A DNA stretch of 64,000 nucleotides from ATM1 sp003577165. GTDB taxonomy: Bacteria; Armatimonadota; Fimbriimonadia; Fimbriimonadales; ATM1. The notes under the pieces are model-generated. The model was not told where the DNA came from. It saw only the letters and a program-made list of their open reading frames with translations, and searched no databases. The position numbers and the translations under genes are program-made. Of the stretch, positions 24,890 through 32,776 are shown in pieces; the stretch's first letter is position 1, and every line of letters begins with the position of its first letter. Location of the stretch: contig SZPM01000010.1 of the NCBI GenBank assembly GCA_030263715.1, positions 1 to 64,000 of the forward strand, in the 5' to 3' direction.

Positions 24890-26269
24890 GTGAACGTAAT
24901 AGCGTTCGATTTGGGCGCTTCGACGGGCAGAGCCCTCGAAGTGAATCTCTCGACCGCGCTTACCGTGCGAGAACTTCATCGGTTCGACACGCCGGGAACG
25001 TTCGAGGAGGGCTTTGAGCGCTGGAACGTTTCGCAAATCGTCGAGCAACTTCGTCGTTCTCTGCACGAGGGCGCAAACGCGCGGTGCATCGCCGTCGATA
25101 CCTGGGGGGTGGACTTCGGGCTCCTCGATGAAGCCGGTTCACTTGTGGCCAATCCGATACGGTACCGAGATGCTTCCCATGCCGCCGGTCTTCAGGAGTT
25201 AGAAAGACGCGTTCCGCGAGAGGACGCCTTCCGACGCACCGGCATCCAGCCGTGGGTGTTCAACACGGCCAGCCAACTGCTCGCCCGCTCACTCCGAGGT
25301 GATCGCGAACTGAAGTCTGCGGCGACCCTTGCAATGATGCCGGACCTCATCGCGGGCCGGCTGTGCGCTGAGCCTTGGTCGCCATTTGCTGAGCGCACCA
25401 TTGCTTCGACCTCTCAGTTGATGGGGCTCAACGGCGATTGGGACGGCGCTCTGTGCGAAGCGGCAGAGGTGGCCGACGGCCTCTTGCCTCCGATCAGCCC
25501 TGCGGGAGCGATTCGCGGTCGCACGGCCGAAGGAGTGCCCGTCATCGCCACCGCCGGCCACGACACCGCTTGCGCGGTCGCCGCTGCGCCGCTCCGGTCG
25601 GACGGCGAAGCGTTTCTTTCTTCAGGCACTTGGTCTCTCCTGGGCACGGAATCGGACACGGCCCTCGCCTCGCCGGAAGCGCTCCATCTCGGCATCACGA
25701 ATGAGCGCACAGTGGACGGCAGGTTTCGGGTGCTGAAGAACATCATGGGCCTCTGGCTCCTGCAGAGCTGCCAAGGGGCGCGCACCGCCGAGGAGTGCGT
25801 CGCTCTCGCCGAGCGGGCCCGGCCCTTCGTGGCGAAGTTCGACCCGAACCACCCGAGCCTCCTAAATCCCCCGGACATGCCTTCCGCGATCCGCTCTCTC
25901 TGCGACGCCGAGGTCGAGACGGAGGGCGAACTCTATCGGTGCATCTTCGAGAATCTGGCGGCCGAGTACGCAAGGACTCTCCGGTCTCTGGAGAGGCTCA
26001 CCGGCAGCAGATTCACCGCAATCCGCGTCGTGGGCGGCGGGGCCAGGAACTCGCTTCTCAACCAGATGACGGCCGACGCAGCAGGGGTTCCGGTCTACGC
26101 GGGGCCGTACGAGGCGACTGCAATCGGCAACGGGCTCGTCCAGTTCGCCGCCCTCGGCGAACTGCCGATGAACCTGCAGGTGTGGCGCGACCTCGTGGCC
26201 CGCTCCTTTCCGTCCGCCGAATTCCTCCCTCGAGAGCCTGGGGCCTGGTCGGATTGGCAGGCGGAGTGA
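24890..26269 (+). CDS. rhaB: rhamnulokinase-type FGGY carbohydrate kinase
   Basis: 459-aa sugar kinase; RhaB phosphorylates L-rhamnulose with ATP. It starts AFDLGASTGRALEV (phosphate-1 loop; rhamnulokinases show DxGASSGR here) and has VDTWGVDFGLLD, NTASQLL, MMPDLI, SGTWSLLGTE (the adenosine/phosphate-2 region) and VVGGGARNSLLNQMTADAAGVPVYAGP. These patterns fit RhaB better than xylulokinase or glycerol kinase. No rhamnose isomerase, aldolase or transporter is adjacent. The start is GTG 24890, 5 bp after the protease stop. Confidence 0.88.
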   Translation: MNVIAFDLGASTGRALEVNLSTALTVRELHRFDTPGTFEEGFERWNVSQIVEQLRRSLHEGANARCIAVDTWGVDFGLLDEAGSLVANPIRYRDASHAAGLQELERRVPREDAFRRTGIQPWVFNTASQLLARSLRGDRELKSAATLAMMPDLIAGRLCAEPWSPFAERTIASTSQLMGLNGDWDGALCEAAEVADGLLPPISPAGAIRGRTAEGVPVIATAGHDTACAVAAAPLRSDGEAFLSSGTWSLLGTESDTALASPEALHLGITNERTVDGRFRVLKNIMGLWLLQSCQGARTAEECVALAERARPFVAKFDPNHPSLLNPPDMPSAIRSLCDAEVETEGELYRCIFENLAAEYARTLRSLERLTGSRFTAIRVVGGGARNSLLNQMTADAAGVPVYAGPYEATAIGNGLVQFAALGELPMNLQVWRDLVARSFPSAEFLPREPGAWSDWQAE

Positions 26270-26322
26270 ACCGAAGCGCCCCTCCAGCGTCGTTGCGGTT
26301 ACCCATCTGCCGGTGGACGGCA

Positions 26323-26339
26323 TACAATAATAGGAAGGG
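26323..26339 (+). promoter_or_regulatory. promoter -10 and RBS for the DUF1800-DUF1501 pair
   Basis: TACAAT at 26323-26328 followed by AGGAAGGG at 26332-26339, 6 bases before ATG 26346. Transcription would begin within or just before the Shine-Dalgarno. Confidence 0.45.
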
Positions 26340-26345
26340 CGTGCA

Positions 26346-27806
26346 ATGACGACTCGAGAGAAGATCGCGCATCTGCTCCGGCGCTTCGGCCTCGGAGCAA
26401 GCATCGCCGAGCTCGATTACTACGAGAAACTCGGCGTGGACGGCGCAATCGACCGGCTGATCAACTACGAGAACTACCCGGACGGATACGGCGTGAACTG
26501 CTATGAGTACGCAGGCCGCGTCGACGGGCTGCTTCGCCTTAACCCCCCGCAAGTGATTGCGTGGTGGACGGCGCAACTCATCACCACGCAAAGGCCTCTC
26601 GAAGAGAAACTCACCCTGTTCTGGCACGATCACTTTGCGGTTAGCGCTTCCAAAGTGAATGCCGCGCCGATAATGCTCGAGTACGTTCAGACACTTCGGC
26701 GCAACGCGAACGGCAACTTCCTGAGAATGCTCGAAGCCATCAGCAAAGACCCGGCCATGATCTGGTGGCTCGACAACAACACGAACGTCCGCGGCAAGCC
26801 GAATGAGAACTTCGCGCGCGAAGTTCTGGAACTCTTCACGATGGGAATCGGCAATTACACGGAGACAGACATCCAGGAGGCCGCGCGCGCCTTTACGGGC
26901 TGGACTTTCCGCAGGACGCGATTGGGCCGCCCGACTCCGGAAGAGATCGAGCAGCAGGTCCTCAACGGCGAGCCGCTGACGACGTACCAATTCTTGCCGC
27001 GACAGCACGATGAGGGGATCAAGAAGATACTCGGTAACGAGGGGAACTTCAATGGCAACGACGTGCTTGGCATCGTGGCCCCGCGAAGGGAGACCGCACG
27101 CTACATCACTACAAAACTGTGGGAGTGGTTTGCCTACCCGAATCCGGAGCCCAAAGTACAAGAGAAACTCATCAAAGCGTATTTCGACAGCGGATTCGAG
27201 ATCAAGCCGATTCTCAAGGCGATCGCGGAGTCGGAGGAGTTCTGGAGCGAGAAATGCGTTCGAAAGCAGATCAAGAACCCCGTTGACTTCACGATCTCTC
27301 TGGCGAGGCAATTGGGTTTGGGCGCCTATCTGCTGCGCGAACGAAAACCGGATGCGAGGCCGAACGAGCCGATCCCACGAAGCGTCGTTCAAACGGCGAA
27401 TGGATTCGGTCGCGCCCTGGGCCAACAGGGGATGCAACTCCTCTATCCGCCCGACGTAGCAGGATGGGACTGGGGTGCGGCGTGGATCTCCTCGGCGACG
27501 ATGATCGAGCGAATTCGAGTCGCAGACCTCCTATTCCAGCAGAGGCCCGCGGCCAGTGGAGGCACAGCGGCCATCGTCGCGGACTACGTGCTCAATCAGC
27601 GAAAGGCCTCCACATCAGCGGCCGCCATCGAAGCCATGGCAGAATTGTTCGATGCGCAGGTTCCCGCCTCAGGGAGGTCTGCGCTGACGAAGGCCTTCGA
27701 ATCCGCCGGCGGCCTGGCCGCGCTTGCGGGCCAGCGAACGGGCTCGACGGTTGTCAGAGAAACCTTGCGGGTTCTCTTCGCGATACCAGAATTTCATTTT
27801 TGCTGA
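26346..27806 (+). CDS. DUF1800 domain-containing protein
   Basis: 486 aa, matching the DUF1800 family along its length: the opening HLLRRFGLGAS, WWTAQLITTQRPLEEKLTLFWHDHFAVS, LDNNTNVRGKPNENFAREVLELFTMGIGNYTE, DIQEAARAFTGW, and the late IKNPVDFTISLARQLG and DVAGWDWGAAWIS. The biochemical role of DUF1800 is not known; genes of this family are nearly always next to a DUF1501 gene, as here (22 bp gap), and the pair is thought to act in the envelope. I see no clear signal peptide. Confidence 0.92.
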   Translation: MTTREKIAHLLRRFGLGASIAELDYYEKLGVDGAIDRLINYENYPDGYGVNCYEYAGRVDGLLRLNPPQVIAWWTAQLITTQRPLEEKLTLFWHDHFAVSASKVNAAPIMLEYVQTLRRNANGNFLRMLEAISKDPAMIWWLDNNTNVRGKPNENFAREVLELFTMGIGNYTETDIQEAARAFTGWTFRRTRLGRPTPEEIEQQVLNGEPLTTYQFLPRQHDEGIKKILGNEGNFNGNDVLGIVAPRRETARYITTKLWEWFAYPNPEPKVQEKLIKAYFDSGFEIKPILKAIAESEEFWSEKCVRKQIKNPVDFTISLARQLGLGAYLLRERKPDARPNEPIPRSVVQTANGFGRALGQQGMQLLYPPDVAGWDWGAAWISSATMIERIRVADLLFQQRPAASGGTAAIVADYVLNQRKASTSAAAIEAMAELFDAQVPASGRSALTKAFESAGGLAALAGQRTGSTVVRETLRVLFAIPEFHFC

Positions 27807-27827
27807 TGAACGATACGAGGTGACGTA

Positions 27828-29057
27828 ATGAGCAACGACTTCAGCCGAAGAGACTTCCTTCGCGGTGGTGCAATCATCACCCTCGGCCTGGCGTCTCCGC
27901 CCTGGTTGGCGAAGATCGCATACGCGGACATTCTGAAATTGGCGCGTGGCGGCAAGGTCGATCCCGACAACATCCTTGTCGTCTGTCAACTATCGGGTGG
28001 GAACGACGGCCTCAACACCGTGATCCCCTACGCGGATTCGCGGTACTACGAATTCAGACCGACGCTCGCACAAAAAGAGGACGCCGTCATCAAACTCAAT
28101 GACCAACTCGGCTTCCACCCTTCCATGAAGGGCGCAGAGGAAGTCTTCAAGTCGGGTCAGATGGCGGTCATCCAAAACGTCGGATACCCGAACCCCAATC
28201 GCTCGCACTTCCGGAGCATGGACATTTGGCAGACGGCCAATCCGGACAAGGTCGAGAAGTATGGATGGCTCGGCAAGTATCTCGACCAGGAACTCAAGAA
28301 GGGTTCGATCAACCCGATTCTTGCGATCGGCCTCATGCGGACCAGTCCGGCAGCGTTTTCCGCTCAAGAGGCGTCGGTGCCGTGCTTCGCGAGTCTCGCA
28401 GACGTGCAGCAACTCGTCGGAGACCCCGACGCGGAGATGAGGCTCAGGGAAGCTCAGGGCATGGAGTCTGGCTCGAACGCGAGCGCGGACCTCATCCGCA
28501 AGGCGAACCTAACCGCGCTCGACGCGATGGCTCAACTGAAGAAGTCAATCGCTTCTTACAAGTCGAACTTCACGTATGACCAGAACGAGTTCGGCCGCGG
28601 ATTCCAGCAGATCGCGCAGATCATCGCAACCTCTCCCAAGACGCGCGTGATCTACTTCGCCGCGGGCGGGTTCGACACTCACAGCCGCCAAGCGGAGACC
28701 CACGCCCAGTTGCTCGGCAACTTCAGCACCGCGGTGAAGACGTTCATGGACGAGATGAAGGCGATCGGCAAAGAGAAGAAGGTCACCGTCATGGTGTTCA
28801 GCGAGTTCGGGCGCCGGTGTCAGGAAAACGGAAGTCAGGGCACGGACCACGGAGCGGCCGCGCCGATGTTTGTGGTCGGTGGCTCGGTCAAAGGAGGCTT
28901 CATCGGTTCGAATCCGGACCTCGTGAACCTCGACCGCGGCGATCTGAAGTGGCATACCGACTTCCGCCAGGTGTATGCGACCGTGCTCGACGAATGGATG
29001 GGGTCGGACAGCGAGTCCATCTTTGGGTCAAAATTCGAGCACGTCCAAATCTTCTGA
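27828..29057 (+). CDS. DUF1501 domain-containing protein, Tat-exported
   Basis: 409 aa. A Tat signal opens the protein (SRRDFLRGGAIITLGLASPP, cleavage probably near residue 30). The DUF1501 core, an alkaline-phosphatase/sulfatase-like fold, shows VCQLSGGNDGLNTVIPY, NVGYPNPNRSHFRSMDIWQTA, FAAGGFDTHSRQAETH, VMVFSEFGRR and TDHGAAAPMFVVGG. These Asp/His/Glu positions suit a metal site. The partner DUF1800 gene is 22 bp upstream and a strong terminator closes the unit 26 bp downstream. Confidence 0.93.
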   Translation: MSNDFSRRDFLRGGAIITLGLASPPWLAKIAYADILKLARGGKVDPDNILVVCQLSGGNDGLNTVIPYADSRYYEFRPTLAQKEDAVIKLNDQLGFHPSMKGAEEVFKSGQMAVIQNVGYPNPNRSHFRSMDIWQTANPDKVEKYGWLGKYLDQELKKGSINPILAIGLMRTSPAAFSAQEASVPCFASLADVQQLVGDPDAEMRLREAQGMESGSNASADLIRKANLTALDAMAQLKKSIASYKSNFTYDQNEFGRGFQQIAQIIATSPKTRVIYFAAGGFDTHSRQAETHAQLLGNFSTAVKTFMDEMKAIGKEKKVTVMVFSEFGRRCQENGSQGTDHGAAAPMFVVGGSVKGGFIGSNPDLVNLDRGDLKWHTDFRQVYATVLDEWMGSDSESIFGSKFEHVQIF

Positions 29058-29082
29058 CGACTTGGAGGAGAGGCACTACCTA

Positions 29083-29114
29083 CCCGGCCGCTTCGTGCGG
29101 CCGGGACTTTTTTT
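29083..29114 (+). terminator. Rho-independent terminator after the DUF1501 gene
   Basis: Perfect 9-bp stem CCCGGCCGC/GCGGCCGGG with loop TTCGT, then AC and seven T. Strong intrinsic terminator for the DUF1800-DUF1501 transcript. Confidence 0.95.
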
Positions 29115-29116
29115 GT

Positions 29117-29377
29117 CTACCGCCGCCTCTCGCGATTGAACGCGTCGGTCACGGATCGAAGGCGCACCGGGCTCGAGTGCCGTGGGGCTTTGCCTTCGAG
29201 CGTCGCTCCGTTGAACACGTCGATGATCCTCTCGCGATGGTCGTTCATCATGCAGATGGATCGAGGCCCGAACATCTGCACCGCTTCGACGGCGTTCTCC
29301 CAAGTTCGTGGATTGAGTTTCCCGTCCTTGCACGTCTCGCGCTCGGCGTCGAATCGCGGGCAGTCCTCGCAGCGCAT
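29117..29377 (-). CDS. small Cys-containing hypothetical protein
   Basis: 86 aa from ATG 29377. The N-terminus MRCEDCPRFDAERETCKDG holds three Cys (CxxC then C ten residues later) and SICMMNDHRE a fourth, a spacing that could bind zinc or an Fe-S cluster. The rest is charged with a basic C-terminus (FNRERRR). The frame is open back to 29437, but TATACT 5 bases before the ATG and the better-conserved look of the shorter form favour this start. Function unknown. Confidence 0.62.
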   Translation of the reverse strand: MRCEDCPRFDAERETCKDGKLNPRTWENAVEAVQMFGPRSICMMNDHRERIIDVFNGATLEGKAPRHSSPVRLRSVTDAFNRERRR

Positions 29378-29382
29378 ATGCG

Positions 29383-29388
29383 AGTATA
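29383..29388 (-). promoter_or_regulatory. -10-like box before the small Cys protein
   Basis: TATACT on the minus strand, 5 bases before ATG 29377; no Shine-Dalgarno between them. Confidence 0.45.
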
Positions 29389-29418
29389 GACGCGCTGCCA
29401 AGATCAGTTGACGCGCGA

Positions 29419-30732
29419 CTACGGGCGAGCGTACCAACCGACGAAGTCGGTTCGAGCCTGCCAGTTCGCGACGACGGTCGGCCCGACGGTCTTAAAGCCG
29501 ATTCGGGCGCGCAGTCTGCCCGTGCCAGCCTCGACGAAGTCGCTTGGCGTTGCGCCCACATCCGCGCGCAGGATCGCGTCGGTCGTAGGGCAGAGAGCTT
29601 CCTGGACAAGCACCCACACCTGATGAGTGAAGTCGAACATTTCGACTCGGACGAGCAGGTTCGAGATGCTTGCAGACACTTCCACCTTGAGGAAGAGACT
29701 CGACACAGACCCGAGCGTTTGCTGACCCTCCACGATGAATGAGGCGGGCGCCTCTTGCGGCGATAGCACGACTCCGGGATTCAGCACGAGTCTGGAATCG
29801 TCCTGAAAGAGAAGGCTCGCTAATCCGCCCTGCACGAGCCGCCCGCGCAGCAGAGAAAAAACGTTCGCATACGTGAGTTTGCCCTGGCTCTGATAGGAGG
29901 GCGTTTCGTTCGTGCCTTGAGTGTTGGTCAACTGCTGCACGTTCGATCCATCCACGTTCATCGAATACAGTTCGTAATCGCCAGAGCGATTCGATACGAA
30001 GATGATCTTGGATCCATCCGGGCTGAAGGTCGGATACCAGTCGAGAGCGGAATGGTTGGTAAGACGGGTCTGATTCGACCCATTGGAGTTCATGATGTAG
30101 ATCTCGTAATTCCCATCACGCGTCGAATTGAACGCGATCTTGTCGCCATCCGGACTGAACACGCACTCTGCGTCCGTTGCTGCATGATTGGTCAAGTTGA
30201 CCTGCCCCGAGCCATCCGCGTTCATCAAGTAGATTTCGTAATTTCCGTCGCGCGTCGAAAAGAAACAGATCTTCGACCCGTCCGGGCTGTAGCTGGGGCC
30301 GTAATCATGGCCGTTCGGCGTGTTCGACAAGTTGACCTCGTTGGTGCCGTCAGGATCGATTCGCCAAATGTCGCTGTCGGTCGGCGTTTCTCGATGGAAT
30401 GCGATGTGTTTTCCGTCCGGCGACCAGGAGGGTCGAGTTTCGTGATCCGAACTCGCATTCGTAAGATCGAGTTCGCCCGTTCCGTCCAAGTTCATGACGT
30501 GCAGGTCGCCGGGGAAGCCGTCTCGGTGTGAATGGAACGCCACCTTGCGGCCATCGGGGCTGAGCACTGGGCTGATGTCCTCAGGGCTGCGGAAGGTCAA
30601 TCGAACCGGATTGGTGCCGTCTTCCTGCATCACGTATATCTCGTGGTTGCCGTCCCGCGTGGAGGCGAACGCGATCAGCGAGGGAGGGGGGCCGGCCAGT
30701 ATGGCCGTTGCAGATACAAAGAATGAGATCAC
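29419..30732 (-). CDS. secreted TolB/PD40-type beta-propeller protein
   Basis: 437 aa from GTG 30732, with AGGAG 8 bases upstream. A signal peptide (VISFFVSATAILAG) is followed by about six near-identical ~42-residue blades, each containing SPDGxKIxFxSTRDGNYEIYxMNxDGS (residues ~20-285). The C-terminal ~140 residues (SFIVEGQQTLGSVSSLFLKVEV onward) form a separate beta-rich region. TolB-like propellers bind proteins or peptidoglycan-associated partners in the periplasm; no Pal or Tol genes are adjacent here. The strong blade-to-blade similarity suggests recent internal duplication. Confidence 0.85.
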   Translation of the reverse strand: MISFFVSATAILAGPPPSLIAFASTRDGNHEIYVMQEDGTNPVRLTFRSPEDISPVLSPDGRKVAFHSHRDGFPGDLHVMNLDGTGELDLTNASSDHETRPSWSPDGKHIAFHRETPTDSDIWRIDPDGTNEVNLSNTPNGHDYGPSYSPDGSKICFFSTRDGNYEIYLMNADGSGQVNLTNHAATDAECVFSPDGDKIAFNSTRDGNYEIYIMNSNGSNQTRLTNHSALDWYPTFSPDGSKIIFVSNRSGDYELYSMNVDGSNVQQLTNTQGTNETPSYQSQGKLTYANVFSLLRGRLVQGGLASLLFQDDSRLVLNPGVVLSPQEAPASFIVEGQQTLGSVSSLFLKVEVSASISNLLVRVEMFDFTHQVWVLVQEALCPTTDAILRADVGATPSDFVEAGTGRLRARIGFKTVGPTVVANWQARTDFVGWYARP

Positions 30733-30834
30733 TCGTGCTCTCCTGGGTAACGATACGCGAGACGGCTGGCTTGCGCTCCCTTCCGAATGCCGGTTTCGAA
30801 TCGAGCGGAACTTGTGCGCCTTTTGGCTCGCACG

Positions 30835-30847
30835 AGCCATAATGGCT
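30835..30847 (+). promoter_or_regulatory. palindrome with embedded -10-like box
   Basis: AGCCAT-A-ATGGCT, a perfect 6-bp palindrome in the divergent gap between the propeller gene and the SpoIIAA-like gene. CATAAT (30838-30843) lies inside it, so a repressor site over a promoter is possible. Confidence 0.35.
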
Positions 30848-30910
30848 GAGAACCGCCTGATCGTTTAGGAAGGTGTTCGGCATCAGTGAGGTGCGAGGGC
30901 GCTGGCCCTG

Positions 30911-30930
30911 CCCAATCGTCGACGGTTGGG
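30911..30930 (+). promoter_or_regulatory. hairpin/palindrome overlapping the RBS of the first SpoIIAA-like gene
   Basis: CCCAATCG and CGGTTGGG pair (8 bp, one G-U) around TCGA. The last bases of the stem are part of the Shine-Dalgarno GGGAGG just before ATG 30938, so folding would hide it. Confidence 0.4.
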
Positions 30931-30937
30931 AGGACCC

Positions 30938-31303
30938 ATGGCGTACGAATATCGCATTGACAAAGCAGAGAGGTTGGTCTACTTGACCGTAACGGGCGAG
31001 CCCGAGTTTCGGGAACTTCTCGAACTCCAATCCAAGTTTCGACAGGACCCGGACTTTGATCCCTCCATGCGCGAGATCGCCGACCTAAGAGCATCCACAG
31101 GACACCTCAACGTAGATGAGTTGCGTACCTTAGCGCTGAACACGCCGTTCGGCCCGGGATCAAAGCGTGCTATTGTCGTTGCCGAACCCCTTCAATTTGG
31201 ACTTGTGCGCATGTTCGAACAGATGCATGCATACGAGGTTGAGAACTTCCGCGTCTTCTACGACATGGACGAAGCCATGGTTTGGATTCAGAGCACTGCT
31301 TAG
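30938..31303 (+). CDS. SpoIIAA/STAS-like protein, first of a tandem pair
   Basis: 121 aa, no signal or membrane segment. The order of strands and helices (YEYRIDKAERLVYLTVTGE, then FRELLELQSKFRQDPDFDPSM, IADLR, RAIVVAEPLQFGLVRMFEQM, FRVFYDMDEAMVWI) resembles the SpoIIAA-like/STAS-related fold of small regulatory proteins. The second gene downstream encodes a protein of the same length that aligns from the first Met to the end. The start is ATG 30938, GGAGG 5 bases upstream. The pair's partner is unknown; binding to a kinase or lipid is possible by analogy only. Confidence 0.72.
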   Translation: MAYEYRIDKAERLVYLTVTGEPEFRELLELQSKFRQDPDFDPSMREIADLRASTGHLNVDELRTLALNTPFGPGSKRAIVVAEPLQFGLVRMFEQMHAYEVENFRVFYDMDEAMVWIQSTA

Positions 31304-31528
31304 CAGCCAACGACACTCGCGAGAGGTTGAGAACGCAGGAGCCGACGAAGCGGAGCGAGTCGGGAGAACCCGAAAACCACTCAAAATTCCCGGTGCCGAA
31401 CCTGCGAGTATCGGCGGAAGGGGCGGTACCATAGTCGCTGCACCGCGTCGCCCGTAGTAAGAGCCGAGTTCGGCGTAAGGCAGATGTCGGGAAATAGAAA
31501 CTTCGCAAGGAGGATCTACCGTGGCCGT

Positions 31529-31894
31529 ATGCCGCTCGCGTTTTCGATAGACAAGAAGAACGGTGTCTTATACTTGAAAGGCACGGGTGAACTTGCCTTC
31601 GAGGAACTGGTGTCAGTTCGCGAGAAGTTCTCCCAAGATGCGGACTTCCATCCATCGCTTCGTGTGCTGTGCGACTTCTCGCTGGCGAGCACAGAAATGA
31701 CTCCCGAGGAAGTCCGGAAGTTCGGCCAACTGAGAAACTGGGCTCCAGAAGCGAGGATCGCAGTCGTTGTGTCGAGTGAAGTGCTGTTCGGCACGGTGAG
31801 GATGTATCAGGAGATGCACGACCTCCCCGCGGATCATCTCCGCGTCTTCCGCGACCTAACTGAAGCGCGTGAATGGCTCGGCTTGAGCGACTGA
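31529..31894 (+). CDS. SpoIIAA/STAS-like protein, second of a tandem pair
   Basis: 121 aa, paralogue of the product of 30938-31303. MPLAFSIDKKNGVLYLKGTGE aligns with the paralogue's N-terminus, FSQDADFHPSLRVLCDFSLAS with FRQDPDFDPSMREIADLRAS, and FGTVRMYQEMHDLPADHLRVFRDLTEAREWL with its C-terminal half. This alignment decides ATG 31529; an in-frame ATG at 31484 would add 15 residues with no counterpart, and AAGGAGG lies 16-22 bases upstream. The 225-bp gap between the two genes holds no other gene, only a CATAGT box near 31429. Confidence 0.7.
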   Translation: MPLAFSIDKKNGVLYLKGTGELAFEELVSVREKFSQDADFHPSLRVLCDFSLASTEMTPEEVRKFGQLRNWAPEARIAVVVSSEVLFGTVRMYQEMHDLPADHLRVFRDLTEAREWLGLSD

Positions 31895-31978
31895 GGCTGG
31901 CCGCTCGGTTGCCTTGCCTCCTTGCCCCCCATCCCGCTACTGGCCCCAGCCGAGGGGCGGGTACCCTGCGCTACTCTC

Positions 31979-32755
31979 GTGCGAATTCTGTTTTTGGGGG
32001 ACGTGGTCGGCAAGGTCGGCCGTCAGGCGGTCAAGGCCGTCCTGCCTGACCTCATCTTAAGCCACGAACCCGACTTCACGATCATCAACGCCGAGAACTC
32101 GGCGGCAGGCTTCGGGATCACGCCCGACATCGCGGAAGAGCTCATCAAGTTGGGGGCCGACGGCATCACTCTTGGCAACCACGCTTTCCATCGCCAGGAG
32201 ATCGAGGCCTACCTCGAGTCCTCATCGAAGATCGTCCGTCCCGCCAACTACCCTCCAGGAGTCCCCGGCAAGGGGTGGACGGTTCTCAAGAAGAACAGCC
32301 TGAGGCTCGGGCTCGCGAACCTCTGCGGCCGGGTCTTCATGGGGGACTATGACGACCCGTTCCGGACCATGGAGGCGATCCTCCAAGAGTCCGAAACCCG
32401 ATGCTGGTTCGTGGATTTCCACGCGGAGGCCACCTCCGAGAAGATGGCCTTCGCCTGGCACTTCGACGGTCGAGTGTCGGCAATCGTCGGAACGCACACC
32501 CACGTGCAGACGTCGGATGAGCGAATCCTGCCGGGCGGCACGGCGTTCCTCACGGACGTTGGAATGTGCGGCCCGAAAGACTCGGTGATCGGAATGGACC
32601 GGGACATTGTCCTGAGGCGATTTCTCACTCAGATGCCCCACAGATTTGAGGTTGCGAGGAGTCCTGGAGTAATCTGTGGTGTAGTCATCGACGTCAACGC
32701 CGAGGACGGACGGGCCGAATCCATCGAGCGGATTCAAATACGAGACATAGGCTAA
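31979..32755 (+). CDS. ymdB: YmdB-family metallophosphoesterase
   Basis: 258-aa TIGR00282-type phosphoesterase; the Bacillus member hydrolyses 2',3'-cyclic nucleotides and affects biofilm and sporulation decisions. Binuclear metal motifs: LFLGDVVGKVGR at the N-terminus, INAENSAAGFGI, ITLGNHAF, DFHAEATSEKMA, GTHTHVQTSDERILPGG and TDVGMCGP. Family length is ~260. I choose GTG 31979, which begins exactly at VRILFLGD; longer frames to 31922 only add low-complexity residues. TACCCT (31962-31967) is a possible -10. The secreted PKD-type protein gene follows after 21 bp. Confidence 0.9.
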   Translation: MRILFLGDVVGKVGRQAVKAVLPDLILSHEPDFTIINAENSAAGFGITPDIAEELIKLGADGITLGNHAFHRQEIEAYLESSSKIVRPANYPPGVPGKGWTVLKKNSLRLGLANLCGRVFMGDYDDPFRTMEAILQESETRCWFVDFHAEATSEKMAFAWHFDGRVSAIVGTHTHVQTSDERILPGGTAFLTDVGMCGPKDSVIGMDRDIVLRRFLTQMPHRFEVARSPGVICGVVIDVNAEDGRAESIERIQIRDIG

Positions 32756-32776
32756 TTTGCACGGAGGGTCAATCCA

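Noticed and set aside
26058..27437. Minus-strand 459-aa frame over the rhaB/DUF1800 junction
   Set aside because: Overlaps two genes with clear family motifs on the plus strand.
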